DNA of 64,000 bases from Acidovorax sp. GBBC 1281 (GCF_028473645.1 NZ_CP097269.1:1561001-1625000), one strand, 5' to 3'; shown: positions 16,624 to 28,137, counted from the stretch's first letter. Program-made: numbers and translations. The notes: generated by a model not told the origin, from the letters alone.

Positions 16624-17523
16624 ATGGACATCAAGACCCTGCGCCTTTTCGTGGAAATCGCCAAACACGGCAGCTTCGCCGAAGCGGCCAAGGTGGTGTG
16701 CGCCACGCAGTCGGCGGTCAGCAAGGCGATGAAGGGGCTCGAATCCGAGATGGGTGTGCAACTGCTCGCGCGCACGGGGCGCGGCAAGGGCCTCACCGCT
16801 GCGGGCGATCTGCTGCTGCGCCGCGCGGTGAACATCCTGCATGAGATGCATGGGCTGGAGGGCGAACTGGCGGAAATGCAGCAGGTGCAGCGCGGAAGCC
16901 TGCGCATCGGCTTTCCCCGCATGGGCACCAGCGCTTACTACGCGGGGCTGTTCACCGAGTTCCGGCAGCGCTTTCCGGCCATCGACGTGACGATGGTGGT
17001 CGAGCCGCTCGACCGGCTGGAAGCGCAGCTGCGGGCGGGCGAGGTGGACTTGGCGGCGCTGGTGGCGCCAGCCGCTCACGACTTCGACTGGCAGCATGTG
17101 CGCACCGAGCCCATGGTGGCCTTGGTGCCACAGGCCTTCGTGCCCAGGGGCACCACCCGCATTGCGCTCGCGGATCTGTCGCAATGGCCGCTCATCCTGT
17201 TCGAGGAGGGCACGACCGTGAACCGGGCGATCCTGCAGGCCTGTGCGCGGCAGGGTGTGCGGCCCAACGTGTCCGTCATGGGCACGGGGCAAGTCGATTT
17301 CCTGGTGCAGCTGGTGGCGCAGCAGCTCGGGGTGATCCTGCTGCCGCGCGTCATCACGCGCTGGAGCAAGCACCCCGGCGTGTGCTACCTCGACGTGGAC
17401 GATCTGCCCTCCATCTGGCACTTCACCCTGGCCTGGCGCCGCGGCGTGCCGCACACGCCCGCGGCGCGCGCCTGGCTGGACCTGGCGCAGGATTACTTCC
17501 AGGTGCGCCAGCTCGGCTGCTGA
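16624..17523 (+). CDS. LysR-family transcriptional regulator
   Basis: A 299-residue LTTR beginning MDIKTLRLFVEIAKHGSFAEAAKVVCATQSAVSKAMKGLESEMGVQLLART, a standard winged HTH, followed by an effector domain with GSLRIGFPRMGTSAYYAGLF. The ATG at 16624 was chosen because the HTH starts there; the frame is open back to 16426 without conserved sequence. It follows the tartrate dehydratase gene on the same strand but behind a repeat element, so it may be transcribed on its own. A role in controlling this operon is plausible, giving the locus two LysR regulators. Confidence 0.9.
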   Translation: MDIKTLRLFVEIAKHGSFAEAAKVVCATQSAVSKAMKGLESEMGVQLLARTGRGKGLTAAGDLLLRRAVNILHEMHGLEGELAEMQQVQRGSLRIGFPRMGTSAYYAGLFTEFRQRFPAIDVTMVVEPLDRLEAQLRAGEVDLAALVAPAAHDFDWQHVRTEPMVALVPQAFVPRGTTRIALADLSQWPLILFEEGTTVNRAILQACARQGVRPNVSVMGTGQVDFLVQLVAQQLGVILLPRVITRWSKHPGVCYLDVDDLPSIWHFTLAWRRGVPHTPAARAWLDLAQDYFQVRQLGC

Positions 17524-17525
17524 GC

Positions 17526-17541
17526 CCCGCCATCGGGCGGG
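17526..17541. terminator. Short GC hairpin between convergent genes
   Basis: CCCGCC-4-GGCGGG directly after the LysR stop and 10 bases before the 3' end of the convergent chemoreceptor gene. There is no T-run on either side, so it is at most a weak or Rho-assisted stop. Confidence 0.4.
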
Positions 17542-17550
17542 AGCGCCGGC

Positions 17551-19224
17551 TCAGTAGGCGCCCGACGAGCCGATCAGCCGCTGCGCGGGCGCCGGCAGCG
17601 CGCCATGGCGGCTGTTGCTGCTGCTGCGGGCGGTGCCAGTCGGGGTTCCGGCCGTGCCGGCATCGGTATCGCCCGGCAGGCGGAACTGGGCCACCATGCG
17701 CGAAAGCGATTCGGCCTGGAACTTCAGGCTGTCGGCGGCGGCAGCGCTTTCCTCCACCAGTGCCGCGTTCTGCTGCGTGACCTGGTCCAGTTGCTGCACC
17801 GCATCTCCCACCTGGTTGATGCCGCTCGATTGCTCGGCGCTGGCCGCGCTGATCTCCGACAGCAGCGTGGACACCTGCGTGACCTGCGCCACCACCTCGT
17901 CCATGGTGCGCCCGGCCTGGGCCACGAGGTCGCTGCCGGTGCTCACGCGCGAGACGCTGGCTTCGATCATCGCCTTGATCTCCTTGGCGGCCTCCGCCGA
18001 GCGCCCCGCGAGGGATCGCACCTCGCTGGCCACCACCGCGAAGCCGCGCCCTTGCTCGCCGGCGCGGGCCGCCTCCACCGCGGCGTTCAGCGCCAGGATG
18101 TTGGTCTGGAAGGCGATGCCGTCGATCACCCCGATGATCTCCGCCATGCGGCTGGAACTCTGCTGGATGTCCTGCATGGTGGACACGACGTTGCCCACCA
18201 CCGAACCGCCCTGCGTGGCCACGGCCGACGCGCCGGAGGCCAGCTGGTGCGCACGGCGGGCCGAATCGGCGTTCTGCTGCACGGTGGAGGTCAGTTCTTC
18301 CATGGACGCCGCGGTCTCTTCCAGGTTGCTGGCCTGTTCCTCGGTGCGCTGGCTCAGGTCGGCGTTGCCGTTGGCGATCTGCACCGACCCCGTCGCGATG
18401 GAATCGGCGCTCGTGCGCACGTTGCCCACGATCTGCACCAGGCTGGCGTTCATGCGCTGCAGCGCGTTGAGCAACTGGCCCACCTCGTCCTTGCTGTTCG
18501 CCTCGATGTGCGACGTCAGGTCGCCCGCCGCCACGGTCTCGGCGATCTGCACCGCGCGCCCGATGGGCCGGGTGATGGATCGCGTGATGAGCCAGCCCAG
18601 CACGAACGACACGGCCACCGCCGCGCACGCGATGCCGATGATGAGCTGAAAGCCCGTCTTCACCTCGCGGTCCGCGCCGTCGCTGGCCTTGTCCATCTGC
18701 AGTTGCTGGTGATCGGACATCTTGTCGATCGCTGCCATGTAGGCCAGCTGGTTGCGCCGCAGCGTGTTGGCCAGCAGGCCCTTGGCTTCCTCGGTCTGGC
18801 CTGCGCGGATCAGCGAAAGGAAGGCGTCCACGTCCTTCACATAGGCGGCCCGCTGCTCCTGCGTGTCTGCGAGCAACCGCTTGCCCATGTCGCTTTGCAC
18901 CGTGGGCGTGAGCTTTGCGTACATGCCGGTGATGAGTTCGCGGCTGCCTTCGATGCCCTTGATCTCCTGCGCCCGCTGGGTTGCGTCATCGAAGATCACC
19001 AGGTTGCGCACGTAGCGGGCCTGCTGATCGACCTCGTCGGAAATCTCGTTCAGCAGCCGGACCTTGACGTAATAGTCCTTGGTCACCAGCGTCAGCGCCT
19101 GGTTGACGTTGCTCAGGGCCGACATGGAGATGCCGGCCACGAGGAGCAGCAACACGATCGTGGAAAGAAATGCGAGCGTGATGCGGGGGCCGATGCGCAG
19201 GTTCCCGAAGAATGGGTGGTTCAT
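17551..19224 (-). CDS. Methyl-accepting chemotaxis protein
   Basis: Inner-membrane chemoreceptor of 557 residues. Helix 1 is near residues 13-36, the periplasmic four-helix sensor spans about 37-190, and helix 2 is near 192-213 (FQLIIGIACAAVAVSFVLGWLI). A HAMP domain (ITRPIGRAVQIAETVAAGDLTSHIEA) leads to the signalling hairpin with the highly conserved tip GVIDGIAFQTNILALNAAVEAARAGEQGRGFAVVA split over residues in the middle. The tail is Pro/Ser-rich and lacks an NWETF-type CheR-binding pentapeptide. The ligand domain resembles the 4HB/Tar type, but its ligand is not predictable. It is transcribed alone. Confidence 0.92.
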   Translation of the reverse strand: MNHPFFGNLRIGPRITLAFLSTIVLLLLVAGISMSALSNVNQALTLVTKDYYVKVRLLNEISDEVDQQARYVRNLVIFDDATQRAQEIKGIEGSRELITGMYAKLTPTVQSDMGKRLLADTQEQRAAYVKDVDAFLSLIRAGQTEEAKGLLANTLRRNQLAYMAAIDKMSDHQQLQMDKASDGADREVKTGFQLIIGIACAAVAVSFVLGWLITRSITRPIGRAVQIAETVAAGDLTSHIEANSKDEVGQLLNALQRMNASLVQIVGNVRTSADSIATGSVQIANGNADLSQRTEEQASNLEETAASMEELTSTVQQNADSARRAHQLASGASAVATQGGSVVGNVVSTMQDIQQSSSRMAEIIGVIDGIAFQTNILALNAAVEAARAGEQGRGFAVVASEVRSLAGRSAEAAKEIKAMIEASVSRVSTGSDLVAQAGRTMDEVVAQVTQVSTLLSEISAASAEQSSGINQVGDAVQQLDQVTQQNAALVEESAAAADSLKFQAESLSRMVAQFRLPGDTDAGTAGTPTGTARSSSNSRHGALPAPAQRLIGSSGAY

Positions 19225-19592
19225 GGACGTGCTCTTTCTTTCTTGATGGGCTCAGAAAAAAATGCGCCACCCGCAAGTGCCGGGGCGGAGTTGCAGGTGG
19301 CGCGCACTTCAATGCTTTCCTCTTGCGGCGTGCGGTTCGCTCCATGGGTCAGCCGCTTCGGCTTCTACCCTCCCTCCCTGTCCATCTGCGTGGAAACTTG
19401 CTGGTAGTGCAATGTCGTTCGTAAGTCTATGTTTCAGATTTTCAAATCCAAAGCGAAATTTTGGAAAGCAACACGTGCCAATTTCGCATGTCTTGCCAAA
19501 CGCCGCATGTGGCGGCCGGCCATCTTCCGAAGGGTGGTGGGACTCTTTCCCATGCGGGCCAAGGGGTGCTTCCGCGAAAACGTCCAGCCATG
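19225..19592. other. Intergenic stretch upstream of the chemoreceptor gene
   Basis: About 370 bases between the chemoreceptor start and the rpoD terminator. It should hold the receptor promoter, but no flagellar sigma-28 type site could be matched on the minus strand. Bases 19430-19480 are relatively AT-rich. No gene, RNA or repeat was recognised. Confidence 0.45.
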
Positions 19593-19629
19593 AAAAAAGC
19601 CTGCTCCCGCAAGGCGGGGGCAGGCTTTT
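19593..19629 (-). terminator. Rho-independent terminator of rpoD
   Basis: Read on the minus strand, a stem of AAAAGCCTGC paired with GCAGGCTTTT (arms at 19595-19604 and 19620-19629) encloses a GC-rich inner loop and runs into TTTTTT. It lies 37 bases after the rpoD stop. Confidence 0.9.
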
Positions 19630-19665
19630 CGATGGACGCGGCCCAGGGGGGCGGCGGCGGGCTGA

Positions 19666-22032
<2,367 letters not shown>

Positions 22033-22264
22033 GGACACCTCAGGATCAAAAACGGACACAAAGAAAACGCAAGCGCCATGGATCCCGGCGCGGGTGGCAC
22101 GGCAAAGGCCGGAGCCTTCGCGGTTCGAGGGAGCGACCCTCAGGGGCAAGATGTGTGGGCGAACATTTGGTGTGCAGTCCTTGCGGTGTGAAGGGCGGTC
22201 GTGCGTGTGTGTCACGGTTGCCCGGCCCGGAGGTGCTGCTGTCGCTCTTGCCGATTAACCCTAC

Positions 22265-22290
22265 ATTATAGCGGCCCAGGGGAATTTCAA
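22265..22290 (-). promoter_or_regulatory. Promoter for rpoD at the end of dnaG
   Basis: On the minus strand a perfect -10 TATAAT (22265-22270) lies 14 bases after TTGAAA (22285-22290), or 16 bases after GCTTGA if the register shifts. The -35 overlaps the dnaG stop codon. It would give rpoD its own transcript with a leader of about 230 bases. Confidence 0.65.
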
Positions 22291-24299
22291 GCCGGCTTGA
22301 GCGAAATTCCGCGCAATGCCTTGAGCCGCTGCTCCAGGGCCTGGTACTGCGCCAGTGCCGCCGGGTCGCGCGCCGCCAGCAGGATGAGCTCGTTTTGCTG
22401 GCGCTTGAGCTCCTCGATGAGCATGCGGTCGAGCAGGTCGCGCAGCTCGGCCCGCAGTTCCTGCACGTCGCCCTCGGTATGGGCGTGCGAGCCAGTCATC
22501 ACACGCTCTGCCAGCCCCTCGCATTCGTGCCCGCGCAGGCTCTCGCGCAGCACGGCCCAGGCCAGCGGACCGTGCTCGTGCAACTGGCCTTCCAGCCAGG
22601 TGAACAGCGGCCCGTGCGGCGGCGCTTGGGCGCACAGCACCGCATGGTCCTCGTGGGCCAGGTCTTCCAGGAACTCCATGTGCGACAGCAGAAGCCGTAC
22701 CGCATGGTCCGTGCGGCTCGCTGCCGGGGTGCGGGGCAGGCGCGGCTGGATGGGGCGCTCGTCCTCCTTCTTCCAGCGGCCCTTGCCTTTCCAGTCGCCG
22801 TTGTTTTTGCGAAACGGTTTGGCGGCATAGCCCTGGCCGCCGCCGGGCGGCTCGCCGGCCGGGGCCCAGCCGGCGTCCTGCGCCGAGGCGCCCCAGGGTG
22901 GTTCGTCGGCGTAGGCGGGCGGGGGGGCGCCCCCGGGGGCCGCGCGGTGCGCGCCGCCGCCCTGGCGGCTCGCGTCCTGTGCCGCGGCCTGGTTCCACAG
23001 ATCGGACAGGTCGCGTGCGTCGAGCTGGCCCAGCTCGGCCAGTTCGGTCAGCAACTGCCGCTTGAGCGCGCCGTCGGGCAGGGCGGACCACAGCGGCCGC
23101 GCGTTGCTCACCATGTGGGCCCGGCCTTCGGCGGTGCCCAGGTCGCAGTTCTCGCGGGCCGCCTCCAAAAGGAAGCGGCTGAGCGGCAGCGCCTCGCCCA
23201 CATGCCGGGCGAAGGCCTCGGTGCCGTGTTCGCGGATGAAGCTGTCGGGGTCATGCTCGGCCGGCAGGAACAGGAACTTCACGCTGCGCGTGTCGGTGGC
23301 GTAGGGCAGGGCGCCGTCGAGCGCCTTGCGCGCTGCGCGCCGCCCGGCCGCGTCGCCGTCGAAGCTGAACACCACGGTTTCGGTGAAGCGGAAAAGCTTG
23401 TGCACGTGGTCGGGCGTGCAGGCCGTGCCCAGCGTGGCCACGGCGTTCGGGAAGCCGAGCTGCGCCAGTGCCACCACGTCCATGTAGCCTTCCGTGACCA
23501 GCACGTAGCCGTGTTCGCGGATGGCGGTGCGCGCCTCGAACAGGCCGTAGAGTTCGCGGCCCTTGTGGAACACGGGCGTTTCCGGCGAGTTGAGGTACTT
23601 GGGCTTGTCGTCGCCCAGCACGCGCCCGCCGAAGCCGATGCACTCGCCCTTCACGTTGCGGATCGGGAACATCACGCGGTCGCGGAAGCGGTCGTAGCGC
23701 TTGTCGTCCTCCTCGTTCACGATCACCAGGCCGCTCTCGGCCAGCAGGGGGCTGTCGTACTCGGGAAACACGCTGGCCAGATTGCGCCAGCCCTCGGGCG
23801 CGTAGCCCAGGCCATAGCGCTTGGCCACCGTGCCGGACACGCCGCGCCCCTTGAAGTAGCCCACCGCACGCGGCGAATCCTTGAGGTGCTTGCGAAAGGA
23901 TTCGCCGGCCTTCTCGAGCACGTCCGTCAGCGTGGCCTGCTTTTGCCGCTGGGCGGCGGCGCGCTCGCGCTCCTGGGGAGAGACGTCGTCCTGCGGCACC
24001 TGCAGGCCCACCTGCTGGGCCAGGTCCTGCACGGCCTCCACGAAGCCCATGCCGGCGTGCTCCATGAGGAAACTGATGGCATTGCCGTTCTTGCCGCAGC
24101 CGAAGCAGTGGTAGAACTGCTTGGAGGGGCTGACGCTGAACGAGGGCGATTTTTCCCCGTGGAAGGGGCACAGCCCCATGAAGTTGGCGCCGCCCTTCTT
24201 GAGTTGCACGTAGCGGCCGACGATGTCGACCACATCGACGCGGGCGAGCAATTCCTGGATGAACGACTGGGGGATGGACACCCGGCGATTGTCCCCCAA
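22287..24299 (-). CDS. dnaG: DNA primase DnaG
   Basis: Makes RNA primers at the replication fork and works with the replicative helicase. Its 670 residues include the zinc-binding domain (Cys44, His47, Cys65, Cys68 in CPFHGEKSPSFSV and FYHCFGCGKNGNAI), the RNA polymerase domain (IRNVKGECIGFGGRVLGDDKPKYLNSPET) and the TOPRIM acidic residues (VTEGYMDVVALAQ and FSFDGDAAGRRAA). After a Gly/Pro/Ala-rich linker (about residues 440-530) comes the C-terminal helicase-binding domain (LLLSHMEFLEDLAHEDHAVL). The ATG at 24299 gives the usual distance to the zinc domain. rpsU, its usual upstream neighbour, is missing; an AraC-type gene lies there instead. Confidence 0.96.
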   Translation of the reverse strand: MGDNRRVSIPQSFIQELLARVDVVDIVGRYVQLKKGGANFMGLCPFHGEKSPSFSVSPSKQFYHCFGCGKNGNAISFLMEHAGMGFVEAVQDLAQQVGLQVPQDDVSPQERERAAAQRQKQATLTDVLEKAGESFRKHLKDSPRAVGYFKGRGVSGTVAKRYGLGYAPEGWRNLASVFPEYDSPLLAESGLVIVNEEDDKRYDRFRDRVMFPIRNVKGECIGFGGRVLGDDKPKYLNSPETPVFHKGRELYGLFEARTAIREHGYVLVTEGYMDVVALAQLGFPNAVATLGTACTPDHVHKLFRFTETVVFSFDGDAAGRRAARKALDGALPYATDTRSVKFLFLPAEHDPDSFIREHGTEAFARHVGEALPLSRFLLEAARENCDLGTAEGRAHMVSNARPLWSALPDGALKRQLLTELAELGQLDARDLSDLWNQAAAQDASRQGGGAHRAAPGGAPPPAYADEPPWGASAQDAGWAPAGEPPGGGQGYAAKPFRKNNGDWKGKGRWKKEDERPIQPRLPRTPAASRTDHAVRLLLSHMEFLEDLAHEDHAVLCAQAPPHGPLFTWLEGQLHEHGPLAWAVLRESLRGHECEGLAERVMTGSHAHTEGDVQELRAELRDLLDRMLIEELKRQQNELILLAARDPAALAQYQALEQRLKALRGISLKPA

Positions 24300-24335
24300 C
24301 GCGCCGGTGCCGGTACCCGCCGGTCGGCCCGCGGG

Positions 24336-25370
24336 TCAGTTCGCCTGGTGGCGCGCCTCGCGCGGGCTGAGGCCGAAGCGGCGCTTGAACATGCGCTGGA
24401 AGGTGGACGGGTCCGAAAACCCGCACCGCAGGGCGATCTCCGAGAGACTGGGCCGCTCGGTGACGGCCCCTGCGGTCGCGGTGATCTGCTGCCAGGCGGC
24501 CTCCAGCCGGGCGCTCCAGATGGCCGCCGCCACGCCTTCGCCATGGCGTGCGAACAGTCGGTACAGCGAAGCACGCGAGCATTCCAGCAGCACCGCCAGC
24601 CGCTCGGCACCGAAGGCCGGGTCGCCGCAGTGGCGCCGCACCAGGCCCCAGGCCGCCCGGTACAGGCTGTCGTCGAAGCGGCCGGCATCGGCCTGCAGAC
24701 CCGCTTTCTGCGATGTCTGCAGCAGGGCCAGGGCCATGTCGGTGCAGGCTTTCAGCGCCACGGTGCGTTCGTCGATTCCCATGCGCGGCGCCTCGCGCCA
24801 GGTGGCGGCCATCAGGGTCTGCAGAACGCTGCCCAGGCCCGGGCGCTGCGGCAGCTGGTCGGGCAGTGCGAAGCCGGGGCCCAGGGTGTCGTGGATCGTC
24901 TTGCGCGACACGATGAGGGACATGTCGCGGTGGCGTGAGCGCCGGATCTCCACGGGCCGGGCGTAGTCCACGAGGTAGAGCATGCCGGCCGAGATCTGCT
25001 GCGCTCCGTGGTTTTCCTGGGTGGCCCAGTCGCACTCCACCATCAGCGACAGGCTGATGTCGTCCGCGCCGTCCCGGCGGCACATGGCCTCGGTGCGCAC
25101 GGCATGCACGGCCTCGCTCGCGTGCTCGACCAGATCGGCCCCATGGCCGACGATGCGCCGCAGCCGCCCGCCGAACGCCGCTCCGTCCGGCGCGTCGGAC
25201 TCGGGGCGCATTCGGCTGAGCACCGATTCCCGCCAGAAGTCGAGGCGCTCGCCTGAGGGGATGGGGTCGGTGGAGACCTCCACCAGGGTCCCTGGGACGT
25301 GCGGACTGGCGAGCGCAGCATGGCGGCGGGGTGGATGGGCATCGGAAGCCGGACGGATCTCGTTTGCCAT
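24336..25370 (-). CDS. AraC-family transcriptional regulator (FeaR-like)
   Basis: A 344-residue regulator. The N-terminal two thirds resemble the AraC-binding-like domain of FeaR-type activators (DFWRESVLSRM, the beta strands SAGMLYLVDYARPVEIRRSRHRDMSLIV). The C-terminal double HTH is clear (ERLAVLLECSRASLYRLFARHGEG and PSLSEIALRCGFSDPSTFQRMFKRRFGLSPREAR). The ATG at 25370 follows GAAGGGAAT, a good ribosome-binding site, and was preferred to 25427. It is divergent from the DUF1566-RCC1-oxidase cluster and is its most likely regulator, although it could also belong with the dnaG side, which starts 36 bases beyond its stop. Confidence 0.88.
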   Translation of the reverse strand: MANEIRPASDAHPPRRHAALASPHVPGTLVEVSTDPIPSGERLDFWRESVLSRMRPESDAPDGAAFGGRLRRIVGHGADLVEHASEAVHAVRTEAMCRRDGADDISLSLMVECDWATQENHGAQQISAGMLYLVDYARPVEIRRSRHRDMSLIVSRKTIHDTLGPGFALPDQLPQRPGLGSVLQTLMAATWREAPRMGIDERTVALKACTDMALALLQTSQKAGLQADAGRFDDSLYRAAWGLVRRHCGDPAFGAERLAVLLECSRASLYRLFARHGEGVAAAIWSARLEAAWQQITATAGAVTERPSLSEIALRCGFSDPSTFQRMFKRRFGLSPREARHQAN

Positions 25371-25698
25371 GAATTCCCTTCGGCGGTCTGTCGCTTTCTG
25401 TGTGTTTCCACTCGAAATGTAGTGCACGCGCGACAGGTCGCGAAAAAAACCCTGCGCGCCGAACGGGGTCGAAATGGACCCCGCGTCTCACCCGTTGGGC
25501 CTGGCATGGCCGCCCGTCTCAATGGGCTGCATGGAGTGCTCTGGCCGCGGCGTGGGATGGAAATCCCCACTGGATCAGCGGGTTGAAACGGCCGGGGCGA
25601 AACGTCACGATGCACCGGTGGGCGGGAGGCCTGCCGCCCGATTCCGGGCGAAAAAACTGCGTCATCACCCCAATGGACCGGCCTGCCGGACACAACTT
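25371..25698. promoter_or_regulatory. Divergent control region with CGCGAC palindrome
   Basis: This 328-base gap separates the AraC gene from the DUF1566 gene. CGCGAC-AG-GTCGCG (25429-25442), followed by seven A, is a possible operator. The plus-strand frame of the next gene is open back to 25474 but that part lacks conserved sequence and has no start site with a ribosome-binding site. No other gene was recognised here. Confidence 0.4.
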
Positions 25699-28137
25699 AT
25701 GCACCCTGTGGATAGCCCCCTCGACCCCCTGCAGCATCTTGACCTCGTCCGAAGCTGCGGCGAAGGCGGACTCGGCCCTGCACCCCATGCGCTGTCGGTA
25801 CCGGTCCATGCCGAGCCGGGCGGCCCGGGCCAGGGCACGCTCACGGTCTTCGGCGCGGGCGGCCAGACGCTGGTGCAGACGGCCTTCGACGGCCATGCCA
25901 CGGTGCTGGTGCACGCGGCGCAGGGCGGCCTGCGCCTCGTCCTGGACCTGGGGGACGGCCTGCACCTGGCCGCCCGGCTCGAGGACTACCGGTCCGGCAC
26001 GGCGGTCGTGCTGTCGCCGATCTCCACGCTGGTGGATGCCTACCTCGCCACGCAGCCAGGGATGGCGCTGGCGCGGGCCCAGGCACGCGTGCTGGAGTCG
26101 CTGGGGCTGCCGCCCGACCTTCCCGTGGGGACTCTGGGCTTCAGCCTGGACCGCGACCGGTTCGATGCTGACCACTTCCACCAGGCCGCACGCGGCGCGG
26201 GCGGCACGCAGGCTCTGACCCGGCAGGTGGCGGACGGCATCGACGCCACGGTCTCCGTCCAGCGCTTCGGACGGAACGCGACCGGCCTGCTGGGCGCCGA
26301 CAAAAGCCCCGACGCCACCATCAAGGACCTGGTGGATGGCTTGTCCGGCAACTTCAAGGATTGGGCCGGCGGCAAGGTCAAAGGCTGGCTCATGCGGGTC
26401 AGCGGGATCAACAGCTTCCTGAACGAACTGGGGCTGGGTGAAGGAGAGGACACCACCGCCAAGCAACTGCAGGCGATCACGGCCGAGATCAAGCGGCTGA
26501 GCGAGGCGATCGACAAGGTGCCGCGGTCCACGGCCTACATCGCCCGCCTGACGGCGCTGGAGGTATTGAAGGCGTTCGTGCAGGACAAGACCGAGTTGCT
26601 GGCCAGCGCAGCGGGGGATGCGCCGCCGACGGCCGACCAGCTTCAGGAGCAATTCGTCAAGTCCGTGAATGAAAGCCTGGTGCTGACCCAGCTGCACGAC
26701 AACCAGGTGGGCTCCGGTGCCGATGCCAAGGGGCTGATCCGCCTGCTGCTGGACGACCACCCCAAGTTCTATTCGGGCCGCGCCGGAACGGCCTATGACG
26801 ACCTGCTGTTCAACGCCTTCAACCAGGCGCGCGCACTGCAGGCCCAGGCGCTGAACCTCAAGGTCGAGGCCGCCCATGCGGGCGATCCGCCGCAGCTGGA
26901 CAAGGCGGAGCGGCACCTGGACGAGTACCACATCCACCTCAAGCGCCAGCGGCTGATGTACCCCAACGGGCTCAAGCCCTTCGCCGACGGCAGCATCCTG
27001 GACCGCGACACCGGCCTGATGTGGAAACCGGAGATGTTCGAGTACGACGGTCTGGAAGGGCTGATGGCCGACCCGGCGAGCGCGGGCAATCCCTGGCGCC
27101 TGCCCAGCATCACCGAACTGCAGAGCCTGATACCGCCGAACGCCGTGCGCCATCGGCTGCCTTCCGGCGAACAGTCGGCTGCGACGCCTCAAGTCATGCG
27201 GTATTTCGGCTTCAAGCCGCAGTCGTACCAGCAGGACGGCACCACCCGCTACCGGCATTTCGCCGACCTGGGGCAGGCGGGGTCCAGGCCGTACAAGATC
27301 CTCGGCCCGGGCTACATCGTCACCCGCAATGCCTACAAGCGCCGCGATCGCCACTGGGGCCAGTCGGACTACGAACTGCGCACGCTGGTGATGAACCTGT
27401 ACAACGGCGACGAGGAAAACATCCGCATCAAATTCTGCCGTGGCGACGGCAAGTGCTATACCGAATACGGCTCCTCGCAGCCACCCGTGCCGTGGACCAT
27501 GCCGGTGCTGTACGTGCGCACGCCGCCCGTTCCCGTGGAGTTCAAGGTCGAGTTCTACGAAGGTTTCAAATCCACGGCCGACACGGCGCAGGGTTGGGCG
27601 CTGGTGCGCTACTCCGACAGCGGCGAGTGGAAGGACGTGACCCAGTATGCCATCTGGAGCGTCGAGGGCGATAACGCATCGGACGTGCACGTGTCCAACC
27701 ACGAAGGCACCAGCGGCCTGGTGCAACTGCGCAGCCAGGAGCGCACGCCACGTGCCTACACGATCAAGGCCGAACTGCCCTGGTACCTGTCGGACCAGCC
27801 CGGGCAATGGGGCCGGCTCGAAGGCAAGGCCATCCTCTACGGCAACCAGAGCGCGCCGGTGCCGGTGCTCAAGCGGCTGCTGCTGTCCCCTGCCACGAAG
27901 ATCACCAAGCAATACCCGTTTTCGTACGACCTCAGCATCCGGGGCGTCCTGAGTTCAGGGGCCGCCATCGACAAGGACATGGCCGTCTGGTCGTGCAACC
28001 CGAGCGATTCCGGCGTGCAGATCAGCCCCTCCGGCCGGGTGACGGTGTCCCAGGCCCCCACATCGAAAAAGCAGATCCAGATCAAGGCCACGATCGGCGG
28101 CGCCGAAGGGTTCGCCTACCTCGTGCTGCTGCCCTGA
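25699..28137 (+). CDS. Large DUF1566/Ig-like protein, unknown function
   Basis: An 812-residue protein whose job I do not recognise. Residues 38-110 look like an Ig/carboxypeptidase-regulatory sandwich followed by the SPISTLVDAYLA...LGLPPD helix pair seen in surface proteins. About 200-420 is helical. Near residue 430-480, DRDTGLMWKPEMFEYDGLEG and NPWRLPSITELQSLI form a DUF1566 (Lcl C-terminal) core. The last 80 residues (DKDMAVWSCNPSDSGVQISPSGRVTVSQ) resemble a BIG2 Ig-like domain. Such modules are usually extracytoplasmic, yet no signal peptide is seen from this ATG. There is no clear ribosome-binding site, so the start is uncertain. It lies 17 bases before the RCC1 gene and probably shares its transcript. 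Confidence 0.75.
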   Translation: MHPVDSPLDPLQHLDLVRSCGEGGLGPAPHALSVPVHAEPGGPGQGTLTVFGAGGQTLVQTAFDGHATVLVHAAQGGLRLVLDLGDGLHLAARLEDYRSGTAVVLSPISTLVDAYLATQPGMALARAQARVLESLGLPPDLPVGTLGFSLDRDRFDADHFHQAARGAGGTQALTRQVADGIDATVSVQRFGRNATGLLGADKSPDATIKDLVDGLSGNFKDWAGGKVKGWLMRVSGINSFLNELGLGEGEDTTAKQLQAITAEIKRLSEAIDKVPRSTAYIARLTALEVLKAFVQDKTELLASAAGDAPPTADQLQEQFVKSVNESLVLTQLHDNQVGSGADAKGLIRLLLDDHPKFYSGRAGTAYDDLLFNAFNQARALQAQALNLKVEAAHAGDPPQLDKAERHLDEYHIHLKRQRLMYPNGLKPFADGSILDRDTGLMWKPEMFEYDGLEGLMADPASAGNPWRLPSITELQSLIPPNAVRHRLPSGEQSAATPQVMRYFGFKPQSYQQDGTTRYRHFADLGQAGSRPYKILGPGYIVTRNAYKRRDRHWGQSDYELRTLVMNLYNGDEENIRIKFCRGDGKCYTEYGSSQPPVPWTMPVLYVRTPPVPVEFKVEFYEGFKSTADTAQGWALVRYSDSGEWKDVTQYAIWSVEGDNASDVHVSNHEGTSGLVQLRSQERTPRAYTIKAELPWYLSDQPGQWGRLEGKAILYGNQSAPVPVLKRLLLSPATKITKQYPFSYDLSIRGVLSSGAAIDKDMAVWSCNPSDSGVQISPSGRVTVSQAPTSKKQIQIKATIGGAEGFAYLVLLP

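Noticed and set aside
19380..19480. Sigma-28 promoter for the chemoreceptor
   Set aside because: No match to TAAAGTTT-N11-GCCGATAA on the minus strand beyond chance.
22607..22810. Short plus-strand frames within dnaG
   Set aside because: They overlap the conserved C-terminal domain and lack starts with ribosome-binding sites.
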